This document shows positions 1 to 7,727 of a stretch of 12,657 nucleotides of DNA, piece after piece. Every line of letters starts with the position of its first letter. Positions within the stretch are counted from its first letter, which is position 1. Below the pieces are notes generated by a model that ran no database searches, had not been told where the DNA came from, and saw only the letters and a list, made by a program, of their open reading frames with translations. This DNA comes from an uncultured Chitinophagaceae bacterium (lineage in GTDB: Bacteria > Bacteroidota > Bacteroidia > Chitinophagales > Chitinophagaceae): the NCBI GenBank assembly GCA_934502905.1, contig CAKSVK010000106.1, positions 1 to 12,657 on the forward strand. The letters run 5' to 3'. Both the position numbers and the translations under genes were made by a program.

Positions 1-158
1 ATTGGGCTGTAATCGAATACATATCCGTCCCCCACATCTCGCATATCGGACACAAGTATCTCGTTCTCCGGGTTCGCCTTTTCTCTAAGCTGTAGGTTAG
101 CTACATCAACCACAAAGGCAGTTCCTTCGATGTTGTACACCGGCAATTCTCTTTTCAT
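1..158 (-). CDS. Conserved tra-operon protein of unknown function, 5' part only
   Basis: An ATG at 158-156 opens a frame that stays open for 52 codons to the window edge, so only the N-terminus is present. It begins MKRELPVYNIEGTAF and continues with a segment reading LREKANPENEILVSDMRDVG. It has no signal peptide and no membrane segment, which suggests a soluble cytoplasmic protein. The ATG overlaps the TGA stop of traF as ATGA, a layout typical of translational coupling, so it belongs to the same operon. It does not look like the start of the TraG/VirB4-like ATPase that usually follows traF. From memory, Bacteroidetes elements carry a protein of roughly 200 residues with repeated units of this kind (hydrophobic strand, short V-D-V strand, LRE), but its function is unknown to me. 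The reading frame is well supported; the identity is not. Confidence 0.7.
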   Translation of the reverse strand, partial: MKRELPVYNIEGTAFVVDVANLQLREKANPENEILVSDMRDVGDGYVFDYSP

Positions 159-484
159 GATTGTTTTTCTTTAGTTTCCATAAAAATCTTTCTGCTCCGC
201 GATTTGATGAGCTTGGGCACCTGCTTACGGGCGAGGGCTTTCATCAAACCATGTTCTCCATACTTATTGCTCATGGCGTAGATCTTCATGACCAGGAATG
301 CCCCTGCGGACAGAATGATACCGATGCACAGGTAAGTAGGAAGACCGATGATATACATTGCGGCAAAGACAATGAGCAGCGCCACGACACCACCGCCTAA
401 ATACCAGATATATTGCGCCTTCAAGCCTTTGAACTCGATGCTCTGGTTAATTCCTTTGTTGATTTGATAAACACTATTTGCCAT
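155..484 (-). CDS. traF: TraF-like conjugation protein (DUF4133), VirB3-like inner-membrane protein
   Basis: This 109-residue protein starts MANSVYQINKGINQSIEFKG, the characteristic opening of Bacteroidetes TraF/DUF4133 proteins, followed by LKAQYIWYLGGG. Two hydrophobic segments follow at about residues 26-47 and 50-69, separated by a very short turn, and then a basic cytoplasmic tail rich in K and R. The small size and hairpin membrane topology are those of VirB3-type proteins, which partner the VirB4-type ATPase (TraG) in the mating channel; that equivalence is inference. The ATG at 484 lies 20 bases after the stop of the methylase-helicase, and the stop overlaps the next gene by ATGA, so it is embedded in the operon. 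In CTnDOT-type elements traF normally follows traE directly; here two genes lie between them. Length and sequence look intact. Confidence 0.9.
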   Translation of the reverse strand: MANSVYQINKGINQSIEFKGLKAQYIWYLGGGVVALLIVFAAMYIIGLPTYLCIGIILSAGAFLVMKIYAMSNKYGEHGLMKALARKQVPKLIKSRSRKIFMETKEKQS

Positions 485-504
485 AACATTTCCTTTTAAT
501 TATT

Positions 505-3500
505 TTATAATCGCATCCTGCTGCGTGAGCGTTCTGCAACCTGCTGTGAAGCGAGTATCACTTCTTTTGGAACAGTATGTCCATTGACTTTTTCGGTCAG
601 TTGAATGACAGGTGTATCAATAACTTCTTTCGGTTCGGCTTCCGCTACCTGTTGCTGCTTCAACTGGTTTTCCTGTATCTTGATGGTTATCTGCCTTTCC
701 AGATTAGCCAGTTCATTTTTCATTTGTTGTAATTCCGCTTCCTGTAAAAATGGTTTTGTAGTAAGCTGCTCCAGTTTGGGTATCTCTGTTTTCAGTTCGG
801 TTAAAGTATGCTCATACTTTTCTTTCAGGCTTTCCACCCGGTCAATGGCATTAAGGAAATGTCTTGCCGCCAGCTTAGGATTGTCTGTATTCGGAAGCCC
901 GTTGTTGTAGGTGTACTTAATACCATCGCTGCTTCGCTGAGCATAAAAGCTATTGGAGTAGCGGTATTCAAAAATTCCGTTTTCCTCGTAAGCTTCCTGC
1001 TGCCTGCGGATATACAGGCTGAAACCATAGAGTGTACCTATCTGCGCTGTATGCTCATCTGCATCAGCAGGTTTCCAGTCCTGGTACAGCTTGATAATGT
1101 GTTTGCCAATAGCCTCACTATCTGATGTACTGATATTGTCCAGTTTGATAGGGTTAACCTTTACACCGTCCTTATCCAGTTGAAGGCCGGCTTTGTACAC
1201 TTTTTCGTCTGCCGCAAGTTTATCAAGCGTTTTGACGGTGGATGCTTGTTCGTTTTGTAGATTTTCTAACTGGTATTTATTACGTGCGATTTCCCTGAAG
1301 TGAGATACTTTCAGGCTTTCCATTACAGCTATCTTCTTTTCCAGTTTCGATTTTTCCAATAACGAAGTGTCGCCGGACAGAATGGCGATGTATTCGGAGA
1401 AATTCATTCCGCTCTTTTCATCAATCGCACCCTCATCAATAGTACGCACGTTTAACTCACAATTTTTCATTTGCGAAATGAACGTCTGCTTATTCTTCAG
1501 GAGATTGAACTTGTAGTTATCAAGCGACTGCTCTACAGCATAGATATAATTCTGCACTTTATTGCCATAATGTTCCTTGGCTATAAGATTGCCCTGGCGT
1601 GCGCCACGGCCATTGCGTTGCTCCAGCTCTGAAGGTTTCCACGGAATATCAAGGTGGTGCATTGCCACTACACGTTGTTGCACATTCAATCCGGTTCCGG
1701 CTTTCTCTGTACTACCCAATAAAATGCGTATCTCACCTCTGTTCATCTTACGGAACAGTTCGGGCTTTTTGGTATCTGTCCAATCATGAATAAAAGTGAT
1801 TTCCCGTTCGGGGATATTAAAATCTCTGATCAGTTTTTCTTTAACTGCATCGTAGATATTAAATTCAGCGGGTTTAGGTGTACCAATGTCTGAGAAGACT
1901 ATCTGTGTACCTTTATGGTCAATAGTTTCTTTATAGATCTCTGCAATCTTCCGGGCACTGACATTTACTTTGTTGTCGGGATGATCGCTATACTTCCACT
2001 CATTGATCAACCGCATATCTGCCGACATTTTCTTAGCGTAGTTGGTTGCAATCAGCATTCTGCCTTTATCTTCCTCTGGTGTCAACCTGCCACGACCAAT
2101 CAATTCGCCATTACCTGTTTTAGCGAATTGCATCAGGTTTTTAATGAACTCACTCTGTTCAGGCGTAGGCTTTATATTCACCAGCGTTTCATTTAACTCC
2201 GGCTTGTCGAGGTTGATATGTTTTGCTGTTTTGTAATCGGTAATTTCATTGTAGAACAAAGCCAACTCCGGTACTATGATAAAATGCCTGAAGCGTTCTT
2301 TGGCAATGATCTCATTGGTTACTGAAAACTCAAAGTCTGTTGTTTTGCGTGCGAATACGGCTGCCCAACCATCAAAGTTTTCAATGTGCTGGCGTTCCAT
2401 TTCTTTCGGACGCAGGTATTTAAACAGCAAATACATTTCTGTAAGGCTGTTGGATATAGGCGTGCCGGAAAGGAAGGTTACACATAGATCACTGTTAAAC
2501 CGGCTTTGCAGTTCACGTACTGCAAACAGCATATTGAGTGCTTTCTGGCTACCTTCTGTATTGCCCAGGCCAGCGACCCTATTATGACGAGTAGTGAAAG
2601 TGAGATTCTTGTACTTATGAGATTCGTCCACAAACAGGTGGTCAATGCCCATTTCTTTGAAATTGATACCTGTGTCTTTCTTTTCCTCTATGTCTTTAAG
2701 GATTGTCTTCAGCTTTCCCTCCAGGTTGTTCTTTCGTATCTCCAGCCCTTTGAGCATCTTCTTAGAGATGTCACCACCAAGATCCCTGACGGTTTTCAGG
2801 TCACGCTCTACATTGTCCAATTCCGTTTGAAATATCTCTCTTTGTATCTCCGGTGACTGCGGTATTTTTCCGAACTGGTCATGGGTAAGTATGATGCAAT
2901 CCCAATTGTTGTTTTTTATTTCATGGAAAAGCCGCAACCGTTGTGCGGGTGTAAAATCATTTTGTCCGGGGAACAGAATGTGGGCTTTAGGATAGGCTTT
3001 TTTATAGGTTTCTGCTATCTGGTTAACGTTGGCCTTTAATGCCACAATCATGGGCTTATGCACAATGCCTAACCTTTTCATCTCCTGTGCGGAGACAATC
3101 ATGGTAAGTGTTTTGCCCAATCCTACCTCATGGTCAACCAAAGCACCCCGGTTCTGTATTATTCGCCAGGCTGCATTCTTTTGTGAGGAGTATAAATCCT
3201 CGATGCCTAATGCTTTTTTATCTAAGCCGGGAAAATTGAGATGATTGCCGTCGAACTCACGTAATACATAACAATTGAAAGTATTATTGTACAAGTTCTC
3301 TAAGTTCTTTTTCTCAGCATCATGTAGTTCATTCAGCCAGTTAATGAATCCACTTCTTATCTGCTCGATCTTTTGGTGAGCCAGTTGTATGGCTTCATTG
3401 TCCGGGAGCCTTATGGTTGTATTGTTAGGCCCTTTTACTTCATAAGTAAAGAAAGGGGTTGTGTTCTCCAATGCATGTTCCAGCAAAGTGTATCCGTAAG

Positions 3501-6045
3501 TAGTACGTCCGCTTTTGGGGGTGACAGCGAACTCCCTCGACACTTTGATATTCATTCCGGTGTTTACCTTGAAGGCATCCAGCGACGGAAAATAATTGAT
3601 GGTAGTGTCCAGCTCGAACAGCGAAGTAGCAAATCGCTCGTAGTAAGAATTAGGTATCCAGCGTTCTCCTAAATTAAAATCTAGTAATTCAAACGGAATA
3701 CGCTCCGGCTGCACCTTTGCAATAGCTTCCGCACTTCTTTTATATTGCAGGTTATCCGGGAACTGACCGTACAAGTATTCTGCCTGCCGCAGTTTTTCAA
3801 CTACATTGCCGCTCAAATACTGGTCTGCTGTTTCCCACTCATTGCTGGCAGGATTCATGTACACATGATTGCCCAGACGACTGATCACCTCGCTTTCTTC
3901 CAAGCCCATTGCTGCACTGATAAAGCCTGTATCTACCTTTCCTGTATCGTTGAGGCTGTGGGCAAGGGCTTCAATTGGATCATCGGTTATAAACCGCTCC
4001 TTAACCTGATGAATGGAATGAGTTAGTATATCTGCTTTGACAAACCGTTCGCCGTCTCTGCGTTCAAGGGATGATAATGCAATAACGCCAAAGGCGGTAT
4101 CTTCCAGGATACGCCTGCGGTTATCAGGACTGTTCAAAAGACCATATTCAACAATGAAATGGTCGTACGTGCTGTTGAGCTGATCCCTGTCTGCGTTGCT
4201 GATTGTTTCCCCTGATACTTCTTTGGCCGCTAATTCGAGATAGGCATCACGAAGCGCCGCATAGTTTTCATAGAAATGAATATTTCCCTGAAGACCGAGG
4301 GGTTGGAACACGGCTTGCTTGTATTCGGGATCGGGGTTGCCAATTGTTCCAACACTGCCCATGTGTACTACTAATGTACCTTCCTGGTAGTAAGGCTTCA
4401 GCCCGATAAAAGGAAGTGGTACTTTTTGCTCAAACCGGAAAAAGCCTTCCAGCGTTTGATCACCCTCGTACCTGAAGCTATGGTCAAACTGTTTAAGGTA
4501 ATTGGAAATCCCCGTCAGTTCATGGCCCAATAAACGGGCATCCATCCAGTTTGCGGATAGGTGATCTACTTCTTTGACATTGGAGCATAGCTTATATAAA
4601 AACCGATTGCTTTTGTGCTGCTTTGCAGTGAGCAATACAACGTTCTCATGGCTCGGTTTATCGGTGGTGCGTATCGTGCCGATGATACGTGCTGATGCTT
4701 TTTGCACAACCGTTTCATCGAGAGGGTTGATATATGCCATTGCCCGGTTAATCTGCTCTGCCGGGGCTGTATCAAATAATCCCAACTGTACCGAAGTGCT
4801 TTCCGTTGTGTTTTCCGGCATCGGCAGGTACGTCAGTTTTTTACCATCATTTTCAGGGACAGGCAGTAGTACCGTTTGCGCCTTCTGATATAATTCAGTG
4901 TTAAAGCGATTTTGAAATTGATTGATTAGGCTGGCATGAAGGCTTTCCCTGATCTGGTTGATGTCACCATCCTGCCAAATCACTTCTGAAGCTCTGCCAT
5001 ATTGGTTTTTGCCTGGCTTACGCACATTGCCCATGACCACATCATGATCGTGAGTAGAGATAAAGTAATTGTAAGGAAAGCGACCAAATTCATTTTCCCT
5101 TTCTCTTACTTCATTTAACCAATCTTCTTCCCAACTTCTCTTTTCCTTTCCCGTATTTTTCTGAACGATCAACAAGTGGCTTGGTGCTTCAGTATTGCCG
5201 GTATCTTTCATAAGATTATCAGGCATCACCGCAAGGCTCACAAAATCTGATCGCTGAAACAGGTATTCTCTTGCCGTATGATTAGATGGACTGTTCAGGA
5301 AAGCATCTGTTGTAATGAAAGCCATCAAACCACCTTCAGCCAGTTTGTCCAGCCCTTTGGCAAAAAAGTAGTTGTGTATTTTGCCGGATATTTCTTTGTC
5401 GGGAAAGGCTTCATCATATACCGAAAAATTCCCAAAAGGAATATTGCTCACCACCAGATCATAAGTTCCGTTATCTTTTACCGGTGCTTCTTCAAAGCCT
5501 GTAATATGCGTGGCTGTTTTTACAGAAAGTGTACTGTTGATGGCAGACAGCACTAATCCGGTAAGCCTGTCCTTTTCCACCGCCGTAATCTTCTCCAGGT
5601 CAGGGAACGCTGTAACTGCTTCGCTGATGAACACGCCGGAGCCGGCTGAGGGTTCATACAATCTTTTAGGCTGAATACCTTTTGCAGCCAATACGCTGTA
5701 GAATGTTTGAGGTATTACTTCTGGCGTATAAAATGCGGTCAGTACACTATTTCGTAATGAAGCAATGATTTCTTTGTAGGCTGTTCCAGAATAGTTTTCT
5801 TTAAGCAGGTCATGCAGTTGCATCATTTCACCGTGATGCTTCAAATCCTCCTTTGTAGCACCGTTCGCAAGCCATTCTTCTGTTGTTCCATAAGGATATA
5901 AAACGGCCTTGATGCCGCCAAAACCTGCGTATTTCTTCAGGCTGGCGACATCTCCCGCAGTAAGCGGGCGACCGTTCTGATAATCCAACGCTGTACGGAT
6001 AGCACGAAGGTTATCATGCAGCTTTTGTGAAACATTGTAAGCCAT
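505..6045 (-). CDS. Giant N6-adenine DNA methylase / SNF2-type helicase fusion (DarB-like)
   Basis: About 1846 residues from the ATG at 6045; a GTG two codons upstream is possible, but MAYNVSQKL is a natural start. The N-terminal third is an adenine methyltransferase: SAM-binding motif EPSAGSG at 131-137 and catalytic-type motif SNIPFG (an NPPF variant) at 200-205. A superfamily-2 helicase core follows: Walker A DHEVGLGKT at 971-979, motif II DESH from 1140, SGTP from 1193, a motif V region near 1443 (GTGLNV), and motif VI QRNGRGARQG from 1476. The last 300 or so residues are charged and coiled-coil-like, ending RMRL. Phage P1 DarB and related mobile-element proteins share this architecture and protect incoming DNA from restriction; that role here is inferred from the architecture. 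All core motifs are intact. It lies between a DUF1896 gene and traF in a tra operon. Confidence 0.92.
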   Translation of the reverse strand: MAYNVSQKLHDNLRAIRTALDYQNGRPLTAGDVASLKKYAGFGGIKAVLYPYGTTEEWLANGATKEDLKHHGEMMQLHDLLKENYSGTAYKEIIASLRNSVLTAFYTPEVIPQTFYSVLAAKGIQPKRLYEPSAGSGVFISEAVTAFPDLEKITAVEKDRLTGLVLSAINSTLSVKTATHITGFEEAPVKDNGTYDLVVSNIPFGNFSVYDEAFPDKEISGKIHNYFFAKGLDKLAEGGLMAFITTDAFLNSPSNHTAREYLFQRSDFVSLAVMPDNLMKDTGNTEAPSHLLIVQKNTGKEKRSWEEDWLNEVRERENEFGRFPYNYFISTHDHDVVMGNVRKPGKNQYGRASEVIWQDGDINQIRESLHASLINQFQNRFNTELYQKAQTVLLPVPENDGKKLTYLPMPENTTESTSVQLGLFDTAPAEQINRAMAYINPLDETVVQKASARIIGTIRTTDKPSHENVVLLTAKQHKSNRFLYKLCSNVKEVDHLSANWMDARLLGHELTGISNYLKQFDHSFRYEGDQTLEGFFRFEQKVPLPFIGLKPYYQEGTLVVHMGSVGTIGNPDPEYKQAVFQPLGLQGNIHFYENYAALRDAYLELAAKEVSGETISNADRDQLNSTYDHFIVEYGLLNSPDNRRRILEDTAFGVIALSSLERRDGERFVKADILTHSIHQVKERFITDDPIEALAHSLNDTGKVDTGFISAAMGLEESEVISRLGNHVYMNPASNEWETADQYLSGNVVEKLRQAEYLYGQFPDNLQYKRSAEAIAKVQPERIPFELLDFNLGERWIPNSYYERFATSLFELDTTINYFPSLDAFKVNTGMNIKVSREFAVTPKSGRTTYGYTLLEHALENTTPFFTYEVKGPNNTTIRLPDNEAIQLAHQKIEQIRSGFINWLNELHDAEKKNLENLYNNTFNCYVLREFDGNHLNFPGLDKKALGIEDLYSSQKNAAWRIIQNRGALVDHEVGLGKTLTMIVSAQEMKRLGIVHKPMIVALKANVNQIAETYKKAYPKAHILFPGQNDFTPAQRLRLFHEIKNNNWDCIILTHDQFGKIPQSPEIQREIFQTELDNVERDLKTVRDLGGDISKKMLKGLEIRKNNLEGKLKTILKDIEEKKDTGINFKEMGIDHLFVDESHKYKNLTFTTRHNRVAGLGNTEGSQKALNMLFAVRELQSRFNSDLCVTFLSGTPISNSLTEMYLLFKYLRPKEMERQHIENFDGWAAVFARKTTDFEFSVTNEIIAKERFRHFIIVPELALFYNEITDYKTAKHINLDKPELNETLVNIKPTPEQSEFIKNLMQFAKTGNGELIGRGRLTPEEDKGRMLIATNYAKKMSADMRLINEWKYSDHPDNKVNVSARKIAEIYKETIDHKGTQIVFSDIGTPKPAEFNIYDAVKEKLIRDFNIPEREITFIHDWTDTKKPELFRKMNRGEIRILLGSTEKAGTGLNVQQRVVAMHHLDIPWKPSELEQRNGRGARQGNLIAKEHYGNKVQNYIYAVEQSLDNYKFNLLKNKQTFISQMKNCELNVRTIDEGAIDEKSGMNFSEYIAILSGDTSLLEKSKLEKKIAVMESLKVSHFREIARNKYQLENLQNEQASTVKTLDKLAADEKVYKAGLQLDKDGVKVNPIKLDNISTSDSEAIGKHIIKLYQDWKPADADEHTAQIGTLYGFSLYIRRQQEAYEENGIFEYRYSNSFYAQRSSDGIKYTYNNGLPNTDNPKLAARHFLNAIDRVESLKEKYEHTLTELKTEIPKLEQLTTKPFLQEAELQQMKNELANLERQITIKIQENQLKQQQVAEAEPKEVIDTPVIQLTEKVNGHTVPKEVILASQQVAERSRSRMRL

Positions 6046-6080
6046 AATCACACATTTTCTTTCTTCACTTTTCTTTTGGC

Positions 6081-6509
6081 TCAGGCCAGGTAGTCATGCA
6101 CCTGCCCAATGATGGCATATCTCAAATGCCTGTTTGCTTCGTTTTCGCTGTTAAAATCAAAATCACTAAAAATGCCTTTGCATGTTTCGATAAGATTTAC
6201 CACTTCGTAGGTGAGTGTTCCGTTTTCCTTCATTCGCTCGTAGTCCCCATTAAATTCTTCTTCTATAACCGAGCGTATATACTGATAGCGGGATGGCTTC
6301 AATCCTTCCGTCATTGCACTAAGGCATAGTTCTTCGATTGTGTAGGGTGGTCTTCCTTCACCAAGAAGCTGCTCAACCAACGGTATTACAGCATTCACCT
6401 TTTCTTCCAGATAGCGGGTGACTGAATAGTCTTCCTGCAAGCTGAACATAAGGTCAGGATTGTTGTGGACGATATACGCCCACAACTTTTCTGTTAGCCT
6501 ACTTTGCAT
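6081..6509 (-). CDS. DUF1896 family protein
   Basis: 142 residues, starting MQSRLTEKLWAYIVHNNPDL. This opening, together with the central segments PPYTIEELCLSAMTEGLKPS and SRYQYIRSVIEEEF, matches my memory of DUF1896, a small helical family found in Bacteroidetes conjugative elements and often near the giant methylase-helicase. It has no membrane segment and looks cytoplasmic and mostly alpha-helical. The gene starts 12 bases after the traE stop and ends 35 bases before the methylase-helicase start, so it is co-transcribed and may act with that enzyme as an accessory subunit; this is inference from position only. Its molecular function is unknown. No truncation is seen. Confidence 0.82.
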   Translation of the reverse strand: MQSRLTEKLWAYIVHNNPDLMFSLQEDYSVTRYLEEKVNAVIPLVEQLLGEGRPPYTIEELCLSAMTEGLKPSRYQYIRSVIEEEFNGDYERMKENGTLTYEVVNLIETCKGIFSDFDFNSENEANRHLRYAIIGQVHDYLA

Positions 6510-6521
6510 ACGTCCTGATTT

Positions 6522-6860
6522 TTAAACACCAAAGAAGGATTGAATAACAGTTGCGACCACTACCAGAAAAATGCAACTGCCAAACCAGGCGGCGGCAACT
6601 TTACCGGTATCCTGATCACCTGCGTTCCATTTCTGGTACACCTTGACTGCGCCAATCAACCCAAGTAATGCACCCACAGCGTACATAAGGTTTGTACCTG
6701 CCGAGAAATAGCTTCGTACTTTGGTGTTGGCTTCGTTGATACCCTGTATGCCATCCTGGGCGAAGGCCCCGTAGTGGATAGCCAATAGTGCCAGAGCGAC
6801 ACAGATCATGATAACCTTTTTACGGTTATTTACTTTTGTTTTCCTGCTGCACATTTCCAT
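6522..6860 (-). CDS. traE: TraE-like conjugation protein (DUF4134), pilin-like membrane protein
   Basis: 112 residues with an N-terminal signal sequence: basic stretch RKTKVNNRKK, hydrophobic core to about residue 30, and a likely cleavage at AFA|QDG after residue 34. Two more hydrophobic segments follow (about 53-75 and 92-111), joined by the segment VKVYQKWNAGDQDTGKVAAA, which is typical of DUF4134/TraE. A cleaved signal followed by two membrane helices resembles VirB2/TrbC pilins, so a pilus or channel subunit is a reasonable inference. The ATG at 6860 gives MEMCSRKTK, a good n-region; a later in-frame ATG inside the signal peptide would leave no basic n-region. It is the first canonical tra gene of the operon seen here and is preceded by a structured 137-bp gap that may control entry into the operon. 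Confidence 0.88.
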   Translation of the reverse strand: MEMCSRKTKVNNRKKVIMICVALALLAIHYGAFAQDGIQGINEANTKVRSYFSAGTNLMYAVGALLGLIGAVKVYQKWNAGDQDTGKVAAAWFGSCIFLVVVATVIQSFFGV

Positions 6861-6895
6861 AACACACGTTTATTAAAATTTGAAATCAATTTGTT

Positions 6896-6987
6896 TAAAA
6901 AAACGGAGCGGCTTCGCCGTCACTCAACCTGCTATTCCTACCACACTTTGCCCTTACGCACCAGGAGGGACAGGGAAACACGCTCCG
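6896..6987 (-). terminator. Terminator-like or attenuator-like structure upstream of traE
   Basis: Read on the minus strand, CGGAGCG (6987-6981) is followed 70 bases later by its exact complement CGCTCCG (6910-6904), directly followed by a run of seven T (6903-6897). The enclosed 70 bases can form a short inner stem (CCCT/AGGG) and a compact hairpin CGGC-GAA-GCCG (6919-6909). The last two bases of that hairpin are also the first two of the outer 3' arm, so the two pairings compete. This could be an intrinsic terminator with a large structured loop, or an attenuator separating the 6998-7474 gene from traE. The stems are short and no folding energy was computed. U-tract terminators are less dependable as predictors in Bacteroidota. 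Confidence 0.35.
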
Positions 6988-6997
6988 CTATAGGCTG

Positions 6998-7474
6998 CTA
7001 CACTGCTTCTTTCCACAACAGCTCCACTTCATCCTCTTTGAGTGTAACAGCACCATATTTTTGACATTCGGATACGATCAGTTCGTTAACTGATGACCGA
7101 ATAGGCGAGTATCGCACGGAAGGATATTCCTTCAGTACCATGCTCAGATATTGTTTAAATTCCTGTGGGATCAGTTTTCTGCTGGAAGCATCTACAATAA
7201 CATCTTTCAGGCGTTCAATGAGATGTTCCACTTCTGTAAACTCATCGTCTGTTGTTTTTTCAAAGCCGCCGGTTTCTTGCTGACTCTGTTCATCGTCAGC
7301 ATCGTTCACACTATTGGGATTGGGAAGGGCTGCCCTGAGTTTCAGTTTCCGTTTCCCGGATAACAGATCTTTGATCTCACCAGAAAAATACCGGACACCT
7401 ACAAATAGGTAGTAAATGGCTAATAGTATGGCAACCGCAATAATGTAGTCACTCCATGAAATGTTCTTTAACAT
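6998..7474 (-). CDS. Membrane-anchored tra-associated protein of unknown function
   Basis: 158 residues. One N-terminal transmembrane segment at about 9-28 (YIIAVAILLAIYYLFVGVRY) is followed by a basic stretch (GKRKLKLR), an acidic low-complexity linker (about 52-75) and a soluble helical C-terminal domain ending EDEVELLWKEAV. The C-terminal pattern FKQYLSMVLKEYPSVRYSP followed by NELIVSECQKYGAV is one I recall from genes directly upstream of traE in Bacteroidetes elements, where it has no assigned function. A bitopic membrane protein with a cytoplasmic helical domain would suit a scaffold or regulator of channel assembly, but that is inference. The ATG at 7474 is preceded by a short open frame overlapping it by seven bases. 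The 137-bp gap before traE holds a possible attenuator, so it may be transcribed with or separately from traE. Confidence 0.78.
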   Translation of the reverse strand: MLKNISWSDYIIAVAILLAIYYLFVGVRYFSGEIKDLLSGKRKLKLRAALPNPNSVNDADDEQSQQETGGFEKTTDDEFTEVEHLIERLKDVIVDASSRKLIPQEFKQYLSMVLKEYPSVRYSPIRSSVNELIVSECQKYGAVTLKEDEVELLWKEAV

Positions 7475-7656
7475 ACGCTTACTTTTTTCGTTTTACACTT
7501 TTCAATACGACCCATTAAAAGCCGTTTGTTACCGTTGGTTTCGATAGCAAAAGAACAAAGACTGGAAAGGCGTTTCAAGTCCAACTTTATCTTGTACTCC
7601 AAGTTGTACCCTTGTACCCCCATGATAATCAGGCAATACAGGTTTCTACGAACCAA
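7468..7656 (-). CDS. Possible small leader ORF before the tra-associated gene (doubtful)
   Basis: An open frame of 62 codons from a TTG at 7656, or 51 codons from the ATG at 7623, ends with a TAA seven bases into the next gene. The product would be a basic peptide with a lysine-rich C-terminus (IEKCKTKKVSVC) and no recognisable domain, signal peptide or membrane helix. The stop-start overlap would suit translational coupling to the 6998-7474 gene, which is the only positive sign of coding. Against it, the 5' part of the frame is made of TTGTAC-type repeats that may be a regulatory site, and I do not recognise the peptide. It could equally be a leader region that is not translated. Confidence 0.25.
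   Translation of the reverse strand: MVRRNLYCLIIMGVQGYNLEYKIKLDLKRLSSLCSFAIETNGNKRLLMGRIEKCKTKKVSVC
7592..7617. repeat. Three TTGTAC repeats in the divergent intergenic region
   Basis: TTGTAC occurs at 7592-7597, 7604-7609 and 7612-7617, each followed by YCC or CCC, so the unit is close to TTGTACYC. Spacings are 12 and 8 bases. The cluster lies between the start of the tra-side gene (7474) and the start of the divergent lipoprotein gene (7728), where an operator for either gene would be expected. The repeats are short and could be chance. No matching regulator binding motif is known to me. Confidence 0.35.
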
Positions 7657-7727
7657 TTATTTTTTTTAAATTAGTAGTTGGAAATTTTGATTGACTATTA
7701 TTGTTGAATAGCTTAAAAGCGATTGTT

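Noticed and set aside
505..560. RSRSR-rich C-terminus of the methylase-helicase as a possible interspersed repeat
   Set aside because: No palindromic DNA structure and no second copy in the window; a basic tail ending in MRL is natural for this family as I recall it.
505..6051. Long plus-strand open frames opposite the methylase-helicase
   Set aside because: They are antisense shadows of a gene with clear domain motifs; none shows a recognisable protein or a suitable context.
7701..7727. TTG start nine codons upstream of the lipoprotein ATG
   Set aside because: It would put LNSLKAIV before a complete lipoprotein signal peptide; the ATG at 7728 gives the standard basic n-region.
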